A DNA stretch of 64,000 bases from Sipunculus nudus (GCA_026874595.1 CM049307.1:29365079-29429078); one strand, 5' to 3'; counted from the first letter of the stretch, positions 42,534-55,609 are shown. Translations and numbers: made by a program. Notes: generated from the letters alone by a model not told the origin.

Positions 42534-43637
42534 TTGGTGTTTAAAAGATATATAGAAAGAAGTTATGATGGAAAATATGAGTGTGAGCTCCTAAATTCAA
42601 GCATAACTGACAAGGAAATAAAAGATGCCATTGATCTAATGCAAAGAGGAAAGTCACCTGGGCCAGATGGAATATCTATGGACATAATCAAAGACAGTCT
42701 GTTTTACTTACTTCCTTTATTGGTTACATTATTAAATAGTATTTTTCAGTCAGGAATATTTCCAGATGATTGGGGAAGAGCCATAATATTACAGTTACAC
42801 AAAAAAGGTTCAGTAAATCAGCTGGAAAATTACAGGGGCATTTCCTTATTAAACGTCTTAGGTAAAATATTCACTAAAGTCCTAAACAACAGGTTAATTG
42901 AATATGTTGAAAGACAAAATATTTTATCAGAGGCACAAGCAGGATACAGAAAGGAATACAGTACAATAGATCATGCTTTTGTATTACAAGCTTTGGTCCA
43001 TAAATATTTATGCAAACGAAAGGGGAGGTTCTATTGTATATTTGTGGATTTTAGCAAAGCTTTTGACTCTGTAAAACACGATATACTATGGTATACACTA
43101 CTTAAACAAAACATAAATGGTAAAATACTTAAAATTATCAGATCAGTGTACTCCAAAATGCAATCTTGTATCATAAAAGACAAAGGGACTACCAGTTATT
43201 TCAAATGTTCAATTGGTACAAGACAGGGCTGTATGATGAGTCCTTTATTTTTTTCTCTATTTATTGATGAATATTTTAAAAATTTAAATACTTCTGATTG
43301 TAAAGGAATTTTTATTGATGAAGATCTACCTAATATTATGACCTTGATGTTTGCTGATGACATTGTTAACTTTGGCGATACAGTTGGCAGACTACAAAAG
43401 CAAATTTATCATCTGCAAGATTTTTGTAAAAAATTTGGAACGAAAATTAATATGGACAAAACAAAAATTATGGTTTTCAGGAGAGAGGTAAATTACGGGA
43501 AAATGAAAAAATGGTACTTGTACAACAGAAAAATAGATATAGTTTCTCATTATATATATCTCGGAATTATTTTTACATCCAAATTAACATGGACAAGAGC
43601 CCATCAACAGCAACAATGCAGGCTAACAAAGTTGTGA
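42534..43637 (+). pseudogene. LINE reverse transcriptase domain
   Basis: 367-residue open stretch with the RT blocks in order: KSPGPDGI, NYRGISLLNVLGKIFTKVL, AGYRKEYSTIDHAF, FVDFSKAFDSVKH, GTRQGCMMSPLFF and the catalytic FADD (LMFADDIVNF), then MDKTKIMVFR. The catalytic aspartates are present. The frame breaks at 43637, before the thumb region. Confidence 0.93.
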
Positions 43638-43707
43638 GTGTTATCAAAAACTTTAATAAAAGTATGGAAATTTAACAGTTATACAACTTTTTAAATTATT
43701 TGATAGC

Positions 43708-44546
43708 ATGGTTGCCCCAATCCTGATGTATGGGTGTGAGATTTGGGGCCATTCTAAAATTGAAACAGTTGAAAGAGTTCACCATAAATTTTATAAGTAT
43801 GTGTTATGTCTAGGTGAACATGCTCCAAATGCATCCGTTTTGGGCGACTGTGGAAGACTGCCACTTTTTGTTACATACTCAGTTCGTTGTATTAAATACT
43901 GGTTGAAAATTGTTCGTATGGATGATCATAGATATCCAAAGCACCTGTATCAACCTGTATCAGTTTTTATTGAAGTCGGATAATAATGGAAAAATTAATT
44001 GGGTCACTCACATCAGGACTTTACTATTTCAAGCCGGTTTTGGATATGTGTGGCTGGTACAATCTATAGGAGACATGACCATTTTTATTACTCAATTTAA
44101 ACAAAGAATAAAAGACATGGCAATCCAAAATTGGCAAAATGACGTTCACTCTTGTAATAAATTATACTTCTATGGAATCTTTAAGTCATTGTTAATTGTT
44201 GAAAAATATTTATTATGTGTACAAAATAAAAAACATTTTAAGGCACTCGCTCAATTAAGATGTTGCAACCACAGACTAGAGACACAAAGGATTAGACAGA
44301 GAGGAAAGAATATGTATATACTGTTATCGACATGGTTACAATATTTTGGAAGACAAGAGTCATTTTTTGTTAGAATGTCCTTTATATAATGACTTACGTC
44401 TGTCTTATTTAAGAAGAGATCTGTTACAAGCACATGAATATAACTTCAAAAGAATACTCAATTTGGAAAATCCATCAGAAATTTCAAATTTAGCAGCTTA
44501 TGTTTATAAAGGTTTTGTTAAGAGACAGAAAATGCTAGAAAATTAA
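43708..44546 (+). pseudogene. LINE C-terminal region, frameshifted
   Basis: Three pieces in different frames: 43708-43983 (MVAPILMYGCEIWGHSKIE), 43910-44389, and 44346-44546 (SHFLLECPLYNDLR, the usual C-terminal motif of these LINEs). At least two frameshifts separate them. Confidence 0.85.
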
Positions 44547-44785
44547 TATTTATAGCACCACTTTATGGCATGTTACATTAGTTTTGCATTCATGTTTTAT
44601 GTTATCTAGAGATGAACAAATATGTATTGTTAATTTATTTCTATTTGAACTTCAAATGCATAACTATGGTTATGATTCAGTTTGTATTGTAAAATGAAAT
44701 ATTGGTGTTTGTAATTGGAACTTTGGGCCTGAGGCCTTTATTCCTGAATAAACTATTTCTTTCTTTCTTTCTTTCTTTCTTTCTT

Positions 44786-45952
44786 GCCACTATCTATATC
44801 ATGAATTATGGGCAATGCACCTTGACCTGTCAGGTGGCTGCATAAAAACTGTGGAGAATTTCACTGTTAAAACATCTGAATATATTCAGATAATTATCAG
44901 AATGTTATCACAAGTTGACTGACAAGATTTAGGCATGTATTCCTTCTTTATCTTTCTGATGTCAGGTTTGTCCCATTTCTCAGACCATATATCTTCCAGT
45001 AAACTAGTTCCAAAGGTTCTGTGCTTAAAATCTGACTTTTGCCACAGATACAGCTTGAACTATTGTAACAGGACACATTTTGTAATGAATGTTACTAAAT
45101 TCTTATGAATTGGTACTATAGTCTGTGCAAGGTATACAGAAGTTGTAACGCATCATTTGATGGTATTAGTGGGCTTGACCTGTGTTCATGAGGTTTTGGG
45201 TTCAAGTTATATCCTGAACACTCCTTATTACTAAGACCCTTAGCCAAGGTCTTACCCACTGCAATATGCTCTCTTCACCCAGAAGTGAATAGGTACTGGT
45301 CATTGGTGGCAGATGAATGTAGAATGAATAATCTCAGCATTAATTGAGTGTATCTTCTCAAGGGAGCTAAGAAAAGCTACAAGTGTAAAGTCAGATAAGA
45401 GTGACATCTTTGGTAATATACAACTGTAAACCACACCTTTTTTAAACTCATAAATGACTGGTTTAATTGAGCTGAGCCAGTCACTACTTCATCTGGTGTT
45501 AAAGTGGATTCCATCACTGTTTTACCTGAAAGGTTCTATTTTGGGGTACCGGTATATTCTTGTGTAGTCTGTAATGAACAGATCAACCCTGAACATAGGC
45601 ACCCATCAGACCTTCAAAAAATAACCTTGATGTAATCCATTACTGCTTTGTTTCAGCATTGATTTCAGTAATGTGCATTTCTTTAGTTTCAGTAATTGTG
45701 ACTTTGTTCCCTTAAACTTTGTCACAAATTGCGTGTTATTGTTAAATTTCAGCAGCTAGTAATCAGTTACAAATAACATCTCTGATCTACAATCTCAGTC
45801 ACATCAGAAATGTAAGACTTTCTGAGCCCTGAGTGTGAGGCTTCAGATTCTGTACTTTATCATTTCATGATTATCCGGAAGAAAAAATTTTGTACATGCT
45901 TTGTGTAGGAGGAAATATTGAAAAATTAATGTAACAGTGAAACCTTTAAGGC
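44786..45952. other. AT-rich intergenic
   Basis: Nothing recognised. Confidence 0.6.
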
Positions 45953-47995
45953 TTTTTAGTGAACCTGTGAGCTTATGCGATGGCGCAGTGTCACAGTCTG
46001 CCATCTTCTGTACGTTAAGCCTTGCTATTTCAAACACCGTTGGAGCTAGCAACACCAAATTTTATGCAAAAAAAATCAGTCATCTAAAAAGCTCTTTTGG
46101 ATTTTGCTTCTTTTTTTTTTTTGCTATCTGCATTTACTTAAGATTTAATCAGGAAAAAGCTAAAACACCTTTAAAAATCTTCTTCTCCGAAACTCTCCTA
46201 GTCAAATTGTTCAGTATTTCACAGAAATAATCTCTTGACCATCTCTCTCAAATTTGTTTGAATGGTTCCAGTTCAGTGAATTTTGGTCGAGTTACAGGAA
46301 GCTGAACTTAGTCATTTGTATCAGAAACAGCTGGAGCTATCTTCACCAAATTTTATGCAAATGTTGGTCACATGACTCGTATATGTATTTGTGGCGCCAC
46401 CCGCATCAACCTTTACTGTACAAGGGTCATCGGTCATCAGTTCAGTAACCTATCATTTCTCAGGAAAAGCGGGAGCTAGCATCCCCAATTTTATGCAAAA
46501 ATCTGTCACATATCAAATGTTGTGGGATTGAACATTTTGTGGCACCACCTGCAATAACTTACATTTTACTGAGAAAAAGCTAAAAAAATCTTGGAAAATC
46601 TTCTTCTCTGAAATTATTCATCCAAATTGTTCAATGTTTCATAGAATTAATCCCAGAGATAAGCTCTCTCAATTCTGTTCAAACGGTATGGGTTTGATGA
46701 ATTTTGTCTGAGTTACAGGAATTTGAACTTGGTCATTTGGCCAAGTAAGCATACTGACATAACAATCTCAGAATTGACAGGAGCTAGCATCACCAAATTT
46801 TGTTCAAATGTTAGTCACATAACTCATATTTGAAATTGCACTTATTGTGGTGCCACCTACATCGACCTGTTTTTATACAAACAAAACCTCTTGCAGTTTA
46901 AAAATGTTTCATGATGAAACTGTCAGCGTGAATCATTTAATTTTTTACAAGTATTATCCTAGGGTAGGGTTCTTTCAATTATATAAGAATAGATTCGTTT
47001 GTGGAATTTGGTAGAGTTATAGAAAGCTGAAGTTGGTCTTGTGGCCATTAGTGAACCTATTTCAAACTGAGGACTACAATAGTCCTCTTCTGCAAAATTT
47101 TTGTTTCAACTTCTGTAATTTTGCACAAGAATGATTCAAGTTTACTTAAATGATTGTTGGCAGAATTATTGGACCTTTAACAATCAAAGGACTACAACTT
47201 TGATTATTCAAAATATTTTGATTAAAAAAATGTTATTCATATGTCAGCTGGAAAAAAAGCATTGTAGCCAAAGTCTTTCAGTATGTGTAAACAGATTTGC
47301 CCACAGGCTAAGATTGAGTCTCTAACTATAAATAGCTTGGCAGACTGCCAGCTATTTCAGTTTTGGCAACAGGGCAAAGGTCAGTTTGGATCTATTTATA
47401 GCTTTGGCAGACTGTCAACTGTGTTAGATTATGCAACAGGTCAAAAGTTCACTCAGTGCAGCCAGGTGCAGGTCAAGAGTTCACTCAGTGCAGTAGCTGG
47501 AGCTAGCAATTCCTTCCAGTTTTCTCAGGGCAACTGGCTTTCTCACCTAAGCCTGGTTAGCCCGGTGCACCTGACTCAAGAGAAGTTTGATGTATTGGCC
47601 TGATATTTTGACCTGTCCATGCATCTTTGATGGGTTTCTTGTTCACAAGACTGGTGTTGCCACTTAGAATGACTTTTGCACAGTGTATGTGCCTGCTTAT
47701 TTCTGAGGAGGGATTTGTTATATCAGCCTGAAATTGTGCGTATTTATACCTATCGGATAGCTTTGTCACATACAGGACTGGTGGCACCACCTACAATAAT
47801 TTTTGTGTTGTGTGCACCCATGCCAGTATTTCAACAATGCTGTTTGTGTAATTGGTTCTTGTTCAAAATGTTTAGTACTTGCATTGTTCATGCACATGCT
47901 ACACATGTACTTGAAAAGTAATGGTCCAGCATTGAAGCATTATATCTGGTGTATATCCCATCGCACAGGTTTACATTAGGCCTGCAGGCCTTGTT
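45953..47995 (+). repeat. Copy B of the ~2.2-kb dispersed repeat
   Basis: Starts TTAGTGAACCTGTGAGCTTA and ends AGGCCTGCAGGCCTTG. Collinear with 25803-28145; slightly shorter, mainly in the 31-bp subrepeat section. No coding capacity visible. Confidence 0.82.
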
Positions 47996-48446
47996 TTTTG
48001 TTGTCACCAGTTTCAGAGAAGTTAAATTTATATATAAATCTTTAGATCTTCAGGTGGCCTCTTGCATGATTACAAATAAATCCTTTTTGGTTAGTTGTTT
48101 TATTATACATTCACACTTTTGAAGATATAGTGCTGCTATTTTGTGCTTTTTGAAGATTTCTTTCTTTCATCAAAGACTTTTAAATTGATTTTTTTTATGT
48201 CTTAACATTTTTTTAGACTCTTTTCATAAAAACATATTTAAACTTGGTGAGAACCAGAGATATGTTACGTGCAAGCCCATGGTCACACCAGTAATTGAAA
48301 AAAATGAATGAATTATGCATTACTTTGGAATCATAATCTAGAATGTCTACCATTACAGCTATCATTCCTGAAACTCATTCAAAGCATACCCCTTAAGTAA
48401 ATGTTTAATTAAACCAACATTACATGCCGTACACAGGCCTTTAATA
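47996..48446. other. AT-rich intergenic
   Basis: Nothing recognised. Confidence 0.55.
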
Positions 48447-48602
48447 TCAAGTTATATTGACTGCCTAGCCATTTGGAATAGCTGTGTGAAAGAAAATATT
48501 CTTCAAGTGCAAAAAATGCAAAAGCATGCCACCAGAATTTTTACAGTTATATATGAAAAAGAGATTTCTTCAATTGATCTACTCGTACAGTTTGATTGTT
48601 AG
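48447..48602 (+). pseudogene. Scrap of a second LINE (RT C-terminal side)
   Basis: One frame reads SSYIDCLAIWNSC, VQKMQKHATRIF and SSIDLLVQFDC before TAG. This matches the common LINE pattern (Y-x-D-x-x-x-x-W, then Q-K-x-x-x-R-x-I) that follows the RT domain. Different from the LINE at 41850. Short, so moderately sure. Confidence 0.5.
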
Positions 48603-50379
48603 TGGATACTTGTTACCATACTTTCTGTAAATACTTGTATTCAAAGTGTTATTACATAATATCTCCACCCTCTTTAATTCTCTGAATTTAATAAAATATT
48701 TTCATATATATAACAAGATATGTCTGCAGGGATAATTTCAAACTCCAGAAACCAACCAGACACAGAACATTACATAACCTCATTTTCATATGCAGTACTT
48801 GTTTTTAATGGAACCGGCTCACTACTTAGATCTGTGAAGCCAATTTTCTTCCTTCATTAAAGGGAATTTTTAAATGCACATAACAAGGAAAGTAAATTCT
48901 ATTACAATTTAAACTTATCATTTCCCTTATATATTTATATATGATATTTTAGTATCTAAGTGTACATGCTTTATAGACCAAATGTTTTCCAGTCATCTGT
49001 GTACTTGATCATCTTAAACATTGTTTCAATACAAGTGAAATGTCATATATATGTTATCTACTTATATATTTTACTGTTGATATGTCAGTTCATTGATTGG
49101 ATCTTATGTTTTAAATTGAAGCACGAATCATTGAAAAACAGCATTTACTGAATGAGCTATCCTGTTGAAATTTATTGTAATGAATATCTGATGCTTATTT
49201 CATGAGATACTTTTATTTACAATATGTACAATAATTTTGTACATAAAAAAAAATTTTTTTTTAACACTGTTAAATATTACGATTCTTTAACAGAATAAAC
49301 ACAGCATACATGTATCAGGGCCAGCAACATAAAAAACACCAAATACTCAAACATAAACTTTACAGACTAATGCTTTAAAAAATGCACTAGCTACAAGTTA
49401 AATTCATTTAAAACATGCCAGTGATACTAGGAACAGTAATTCCAATGAATAAAAAAAAGCACTTTGTTCAAACCGTAATGTTTTGACAAAATTACATAAT
49501 AAAAATATAATGCTGACTTAAATGTACTAAACTGTTCACACCTAAAGACCTGTAGGGTGCTTTATATGCAGAGTAATTCATGTTTAACTGAGTGATCACA
49601 GTAGACAGTTAAAAAATCACTAGAAATACTGTAACAGTTCCTGGTTTATTTTGCCATATGTGTGTGCTCAAAACGGACAGCTGTAAATACATATTTTATT
49701 GTTCATTGAAGTATGGAGTTTTTATTGACAGTTCTCACATTATATAGTGTAAGTGTCAGGAAATAGTTTTTTCTTAAGTTTAATAGAAATATACATACCA
49801 AATATATATTTTAATTTGATGTTGAAGTTTAGGTTATATTATGTTGTTGAGGATAGATTGTTTCTTTTGTTTTCTTATCAAGTTTCCAACTTTTGGTATG
49901 GACAAGTTTTGCCAATAAATATTGCATATATAAAGACCTAAGACCTGATGGAAAAACTTCACATATATCTAAGATTTTACACAGGCTGGTAAAAAATTAG
50001 GTGAATTTTGCAGGATCTTACAGATTTTACTTTTACATGAAAGGATTATTATAGACAGACAAGTTCTAACTGCTCTTTCACTAGAATGTTCCTAACCTCA
50101 AGAATTTTGTTTGAACTCTCTTGATGTGACATAATATAGAAAAAAGATTCACTCTTCTGACATATTAAAAGGGCAAGCCCCATTGTGTAACACTGGTAGT
50201 TTTCTACATTACTTGATGTAAGGCCCTTAAAGAAAGGCAATGTGAGTGGATAAAGCCAATTGAGATGAGAGGAGTGAAGTGTGGAGATATCAGGGCACTT
50301 GAGCAGGGGACTAATGTAATCAGTGGTTCTCAGAACATAATTTGACAAGTTCAAACATGTAATTAGTTAACAATAATTA
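48603..50379. other. AT-rich intergenic
   Basis: Nothing recognised. Confidence 0.6.
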
Positions 50380-51480
50380 TTTACACAATCATCGGGCGAG
50401 GGGATTGAGTGAAGGATGTCTCTGGAGCTAGATGAGGCCAGCTGTTGTCTCACTAATGGTATCAGCGTCTTAATGAAGGGGACTCAATATGCTACAGATT
50501 CATTATCTGGTTATTATCTGCAGATCATTACGGATCACTGTCCAAGGACCAGCGGACTCTGCCACCACCACCCCGTGACAAGTGTCGGTTATTGCGGGCT
50601 ACGTGTGATTATGAACAAGACAGCGCTGTGACCGGCACCCTGACTTGTCTAGCTCCAGCAGGGGCTGTTTGATCGGGGCCTCAGATTTACCGCTGTACCC
50701 GATAGCCATGCTCATCCTTGTCGTTATGTGAAGCTCATTATTGGCAATCAATTGAAAACACTTCAACAAACCACTGCCTTGTCAAGTACATAATAGCCTT
50801 TTGGTGGTCGTTGGTACGCAGGCAAGGACGCACTATTGTGTATAGACAAAGAGGTTAATTCAGATTAGACTTGGCAGTCCGTCACAGCCCAGCGGCAATG
50901 TGACCCAGCGGAGTTGGAGTCGCAAGTACCTGCTCGGATGTGGATCATTACCCCCCCTCCAATCACCTAACTGTCATTATGGCTGGCCATTTGTTAGCTC
51001 AGCGCCGGATTGGGATGTAGTGGCGTGTCAGTGAAGGATTAGGCTAGCTGCTGGATTTACAGTAAGCCACTAATAGGAATCAGTAGACGGGGTAATTCTT
51101 TAATCCATGACAGATCATTATGCAAGGATCACTACCCACAAACACCCAACAAAACAAACCCCCCAGAAGAGATCAACTTTATGACTTTTGCCTGTCCCCC
51201 AAGTCAACGGCCTGTGTAAAAGACCCCTGAAGAAGTTTTGTATGGCAAACAGTCTGCCGTGATGTGATAAACAGCTTGTACGCAGCACTGCCCCACATCA
51301 GGGAGCTGGGTTTTGCCCAGGAGTGTCATCTTGCCTTACCTTTCCCTCAGACCTGTGTGTGCCTCTCAGATTGATACATGATGTCTGTGTTATTCATCAC
51401 CGCTCATATTTAGCACTTTTCCCTCATGTTACAAGTATTATCGGTAAACAGCTGGGCAATATAAAATGCTGAAAACCCAG
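50380..51480. other. Non-repetitive, less AT-rich island (possible regulatory DNA)
   Basis: The largest such island: about 1.1 kb with locally balanced base composition, sharply bounded by AT-rich DNA. Short ORFs here lack splice borders and family features. CNE-like. Confidence 0.4.
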
Positions 51481-51849
51481 CACTAGACCCAGGTGGATAC
51501 GGCAGTAACAACTCTATAGATCATGGTCAGATGCACTGATTTATGGCATCAACGATCACTTTGCTTGTAACATTTTTCAAGATAAATGCTCCCTAAACAT
51601 GTCTACTAACATGACTTATTACTTAGAGTACTGTATTCTTCATCACACATTGTTCCCTATCAAACACAACCCAATGCACGGATTCTGTGAATCATAATTG
51701 CAGAGTACTAACCCAGTTCCGAGCTAAATTCTTTATACCATGGGATAAATGTCAATCACTGAGCACATGTAGGGTTAAATTTGCTATATCATTTAAGTCA
51801 ATCATAGGCCCCATTCACAGCAATGATTTATGCATCACATATGTACAGT
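51481..51849. other. Intergenic
   Basis: Nothing recognised. Confidence 0.5.
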
Positions 51850-52750
51850 ATTAATACAGATATTTTATGGTGGGATCCTCAGTGTTCTGGGTGCATGAAG
51901 GTGGATTCATAGCCAATCAGAAGCATTAGTTCCAGTGATTACTTTCTCTACTCCGTCACCATGACCTCCAGCAACGGAGCTGCAAGAATGTCCAGGCATA
52001 TGCTTCGATCAAAATGCACCAGTAAGCTGGAAGAAAAGTGACATAAAAATTCCCCGTTTTAGCTGAACCCAGTCATACATAAATCTAATACCATTAAACA
52101 GTAAATTTTCTTCAATACTTGACTTAGTTAAATTGCTCTTTAATTAATTTTCAAATATTTTGAAAGTTTTTGCCTCTGGCAGGGTGGCATATGTTCTGTA
52201 ACATTTGTGAAGTTTACAGATGGAGTTTGGTTGTCGTCAGGTGTTGGATGATAACAAAGGAAGAGGCAGAGTGCAGGGATGGTGTCTAATGAAGTGCACC
52301 AGAGTTGTGCTACTCACTTCACTGACACACGGGGAGTCCCAGAGGGAAACATTGTAAGACTGGGTCTGATTATGACTTTATAACCAACTCAACTGAAGCA
52401 TCAGCCACGGATCACAAGGCTGGCTTAACAGCGTCCTCACGAGACTCGCTGTTGGAGTTTCCCCAACAATGACACCTCATTGCTGCATCATGAAGTCCAT
52501 CGAAAGCATCACCTGCCCACAATGCAACTGCTCTTTTGGAAAATTCTCACTCAATTCAGGCCATCTGGCCATCATAGGAAACACAGGAGGACAAAGTTTG
52601 AAATATGGCACTTATTTTACTGGGAGAGTCCTGTGATCGTTTACCAGGTTCACCAGTTTATTACTAGGGATAGAGTACTAAGTACACATAAGAATCACGT
52701 TTGGTCTTTTTGCGTCTTCAGATGGCGACCTTAGAGCTGTGGTTAGCCAA
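51850..52750. other. Non-repetitive, less AT-rich island (possible regulatory DNA)
   Basis: Two denser segments, about 51900-52030 and 52190-52740, with no repeats. An 84-codon ORF (52480-52734) has no recognisable features and is probably chance. CNE-like. Confidence 0.35.
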
Positions 52751-53452
52751 TTCAAGAGTGGCCACATCCAGAAAGTCCCTTGATATTACCAATTGCCGAC
52801 AGCTATTTATTCTGCATTTGTTACATTTCATTGCCTCTGCCTTCAGGCAGTGGGTTTCCTTTTGGTGATTTCACTTATTTATTTGCCAGAACAAGTGCCT
52901 GTTCATCTGAATGTCAGTTGTCGTTAACGTTTCATGCTGTCACTGTTTAAGGATTTTTGCACACATGATTAAACCTCAGGCAGGTGCACAGTAAAGTGCA
53001 TGAAAGGGAGACACATACTATTGGTTTTTGTACTGGCCAAGTTAATAAATACAAATTATATACCAGTATAACTACCTCTGGGCCAAAGGCAGAAGTCCCC
53101 TTTTCATTTTACATATCTGTTTTTTTTATCATAAGTCAAGTTCTTTGTATTGAATCATTATACAGATCCTAACTCATATTTATCAGCTTTTCATAATAAA
53201 CCCATACATTACTAAATTAAATGTAGTATTTGAGGTTGTCTTGTAAAGATGTTGAGCTGTTGGTGCCAGTCAGTCAAAGATACAATTTGAATGCCACCTG
53301 ACATCCAGGTTTACCTTCTGGTGCATCATTCAAATGGTTTTATTGTACTCTTAGCATTTGCACAGGTAATCTGTATGGTAAAGCTGTATGCTTAAAAAAA
53401 TAATGTTAGGACATTATTTTTAATATAAAAGACTCCAACACCAAGTCAATAT
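52751..53452. other. Intergenic
   Basis: Nothing recognised. Confidence 0.55.
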
Positions 53453-53901
53453 TATATATATATATATATATATATTGTTACGGGTTGACATAAAAGCGGA
53501 CCGAACTGTCTCATTAGTAAAGCTTGCTTTTCTAGCGAAGCGATTGGAACGCCGGACATGTGCACTACCGACATGGGTTCGAATCCTGGATCGGCCCAGT
53601 ATTTTACCCTGAAAAATTTGTCTTCGTAACAAAATGGGGGATCTTCCAACGTGACAGTAAACTTTGTGGCCCAGGGAGTAAGCTCACCAAAGTGTGACTC
53701 CTGGGATAATTAGTCTTGTTCTGATAGCAGAACGCTCTTATGAGGGGGTGTGTTACGGGGTGACATAAAAGCAGACCGAACTGTCTCACTAGTGAAGCTT
53801 GCTTTTCTAGGAAGCGGTTGGAATGCCGGACATGTGCGCCACCGACATGGGTTCGAATCCCGGATTGGCCCAGTATTTTCCCCTGAAAAATTTGTCTTCG
53901 T

Positions 53902-53940
<39 letters not shown>
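53453..53940. repeat. (TA)n microsatellite split by an insertion
   Basis: (AT)n at 53453-53475 and again at 53907-53940 flank the TRIM-like element, consistent with insertion into one AT run. Confidence 0.9.
53476..53905 (+). mobile_element. 430-bp TRIM-like element with 155-bp direct terminal repeats carrying tRNA-like boxes
   Basis: Direct repeats 53476-53631 and 53751-53905 are about 93-95% alike. Each starts TGTTACG and ends CGTAACA, the TG...CA inverted ends of retroviral-type LTRs. The 119-bp interior ends in the purine run GAGGGGGTG at the second repeat, like a polypurine tract. Each repeat also has a box-A-like TGTCTCACTAG (53507, 53782) and a perfect box B GGTTCGAATCC (53576, 53850). 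Too small to code for anything. Alternative: a tandem pair of tRNA-derived SINEs. Confidence 0.65.
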
Positions 53941-53942
<2 letters not shown>

Positions 53943-55155
53943 AGAAATCACAACCCTTTTGTCTTATGCAGACTATCTTATTATTATGTAATGAGGAGTT
54001 GACCTGTGTTTGTGTGTGAACCATCACTCATTTATTGTTTTAAAAATAGGAAACAGTATTCCCCTTTGATGAGCAATACAAAACATTTTCTAGCAACGGT
54101 AACCAAACCGTTTTGAAAACTTGACAGGTTGTGGTTTCAAACATTTTGTAACTTGTTAAACTAATTAAGACATCATATTAATGTAAATCTTGCAAATTAA
54201 AAAAATATAAATGTCAAAATGTGAACAAAAATGTAATATTTTAACAAGAGCCATTTTCATTTGCTGTCACCAAGATGGTCAGGTGTGAAAAACTCGTTAA
54301 GGGAAGACTTGATAATTTTCTTGAGGCTCAGACAAGTCTGGTTGTGCATCCTATAATCTGTTCCACCAGGTGGTGCCTATTGAAATTTTGTGGTCATTCT
54401 CTCAGACGTAAATATGATCACACAGTTTGACACTAAAGCTGATGAGGGACCGAAGGCCTTATATGGGATGAAAAACTTTACAACAAAAACCAACATATAA
54501 AATTTACAACTTTCTAGTTCTTCTGAACCTTGTGGCCACGTTGGTTGGGAGCCTCACTCTGACTGTGAAATTGTTTTAGAACATTAATGACACTAAACAG
54601 CCAGTAAGTAGCTTTTAAGTGTACACTGTAGTTGTTTGAACATGTGGCCTGTGATCAGTGGGACGGAGATGCCGTTACAAACATACATTCTGCTATATTT
54701 ATTTTTGCACACTACTAAAAGCTTTGCAAGGTATGCTTTGATTTCATTATAGTTAATTGGACCTGTGCCTCATTCCTTCATTTGCAGCTTACTTTTTCAA
54801 TCTGATCAGCCAGTTTATTAAGCTATTGCAGAATTTTAGTGGGAACCACAAGGCTGGACAGAATATACTGGTAAAGTATTGTGACCTTAACATTGAAATT
54901 CAGTCTGTGGAAGCACTTCCCTGAGGAGTCCACTATTGATGCTGTTCATGCATTATGACTTGATGTGTTGTTTCAAGGTCCATGGGTCTCTAGTTGTGAT
55001 GGGAATTACTCATGATAGTTTGAATCCTGAAGTTATCAGCAGAATAAGATACATGAACCAGTAAGGAAAAGATAACATACATGTGAGTGTTTTAGATTAT
55101 TACGGCAAACTAGATGATGAGCCAGTTATTTAATCGTCTTTTCTGTTCTCCACAG
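53941..55155. other. AT-rich intergenic
   Basis: Nothing recognised. Confidence 0.55.
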
Positions 55156-55266
55156 GAGCGTGGAGAGATGCAGAGCTTCCCGGATGAAGATCACCATACT
55201 GCAGACGGGTGGAGGGGCCATACTTATGTACATACACAGCATAATAACATGATGTACAAAATGTAA
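55156..55266 (+). CDS. Possible orphan terminal exon (36 codons and stop)
   Basis: A strong acceptor (TCTTTTCTGTTCTCCACAG, ending 55155) is followed by a less AT-rich open stretch encoding ERGEMQSFPDEDHHTADGWR and ending in TAA at 55264-55266, then AT-rich UTR-like DNA. In another phase the same DNA stays open to a TGA at 55248-55250. I cannot identify the protein or an upstream exon. Could be the last exon of an unseen gene, part of a lncRNA, or chance. Confidence 0.3.
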   Translation, partial: ERGEMQSFPDEDHHTADGWRGHTYVHTQHNNMMYKM

Positions 55267-55609
55267 AAATTAATGTAGGTTAGACCCAGAGTTAATGTAA
55301 CAGACATGTCAGGGAACCCTTCATAGTGTCAGTAATGTGTATATGTGTGTAAATTTATTTGCTTAAGCCTTAAATCAAGTATTACAACATGTGTGCATAT
55401 GTTCTGAGCTATTAAGAGACATGTCTAAGGAAGAATCTGCTACTCTGTAAATAGCTTCTGACTGGGCTGAATGTCACGTGAACTCATATTTTGTTATTAA
55501 TTGAATGTTTATATTGCTTGAAGGTTTTAGAAAAAAAATGTACTTGATATTTTACGTGTTGACAGTTTTTAGAGATCACTCTATGTCCGTTGTCCGTCTT
55601 TTTGTCTGC

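Larger units (their letters stand above)
41850..44785 (+). mobile_element. 5'-truncated non-LTR retrotransposon (LINE)
   Basis: The left edge lies in the endonuclease region (stop codon right before 41867). Then come the reverse transcriptase, a C-terminal cysteine-containing region, a short AT-rich 3' UTR and a 3' tail of (TTTC)n at 44755-44785. 5' truncation plus a simple-repeat tail is typical of target-primed insertion. APE-type endonuclease plus the RT pattern fits the Jockey/I/CR1 broad group; I cannot name the clade. Several frameshifts make it dead. Confidence 0.88.

Noticed and set aside
53500-53600. Functional tRNA gene
   Set aside because: Box A and B resemble a tRNA, but the acceptor stem does not pair and no clean cloverleaf forms; it lies in a repeat.
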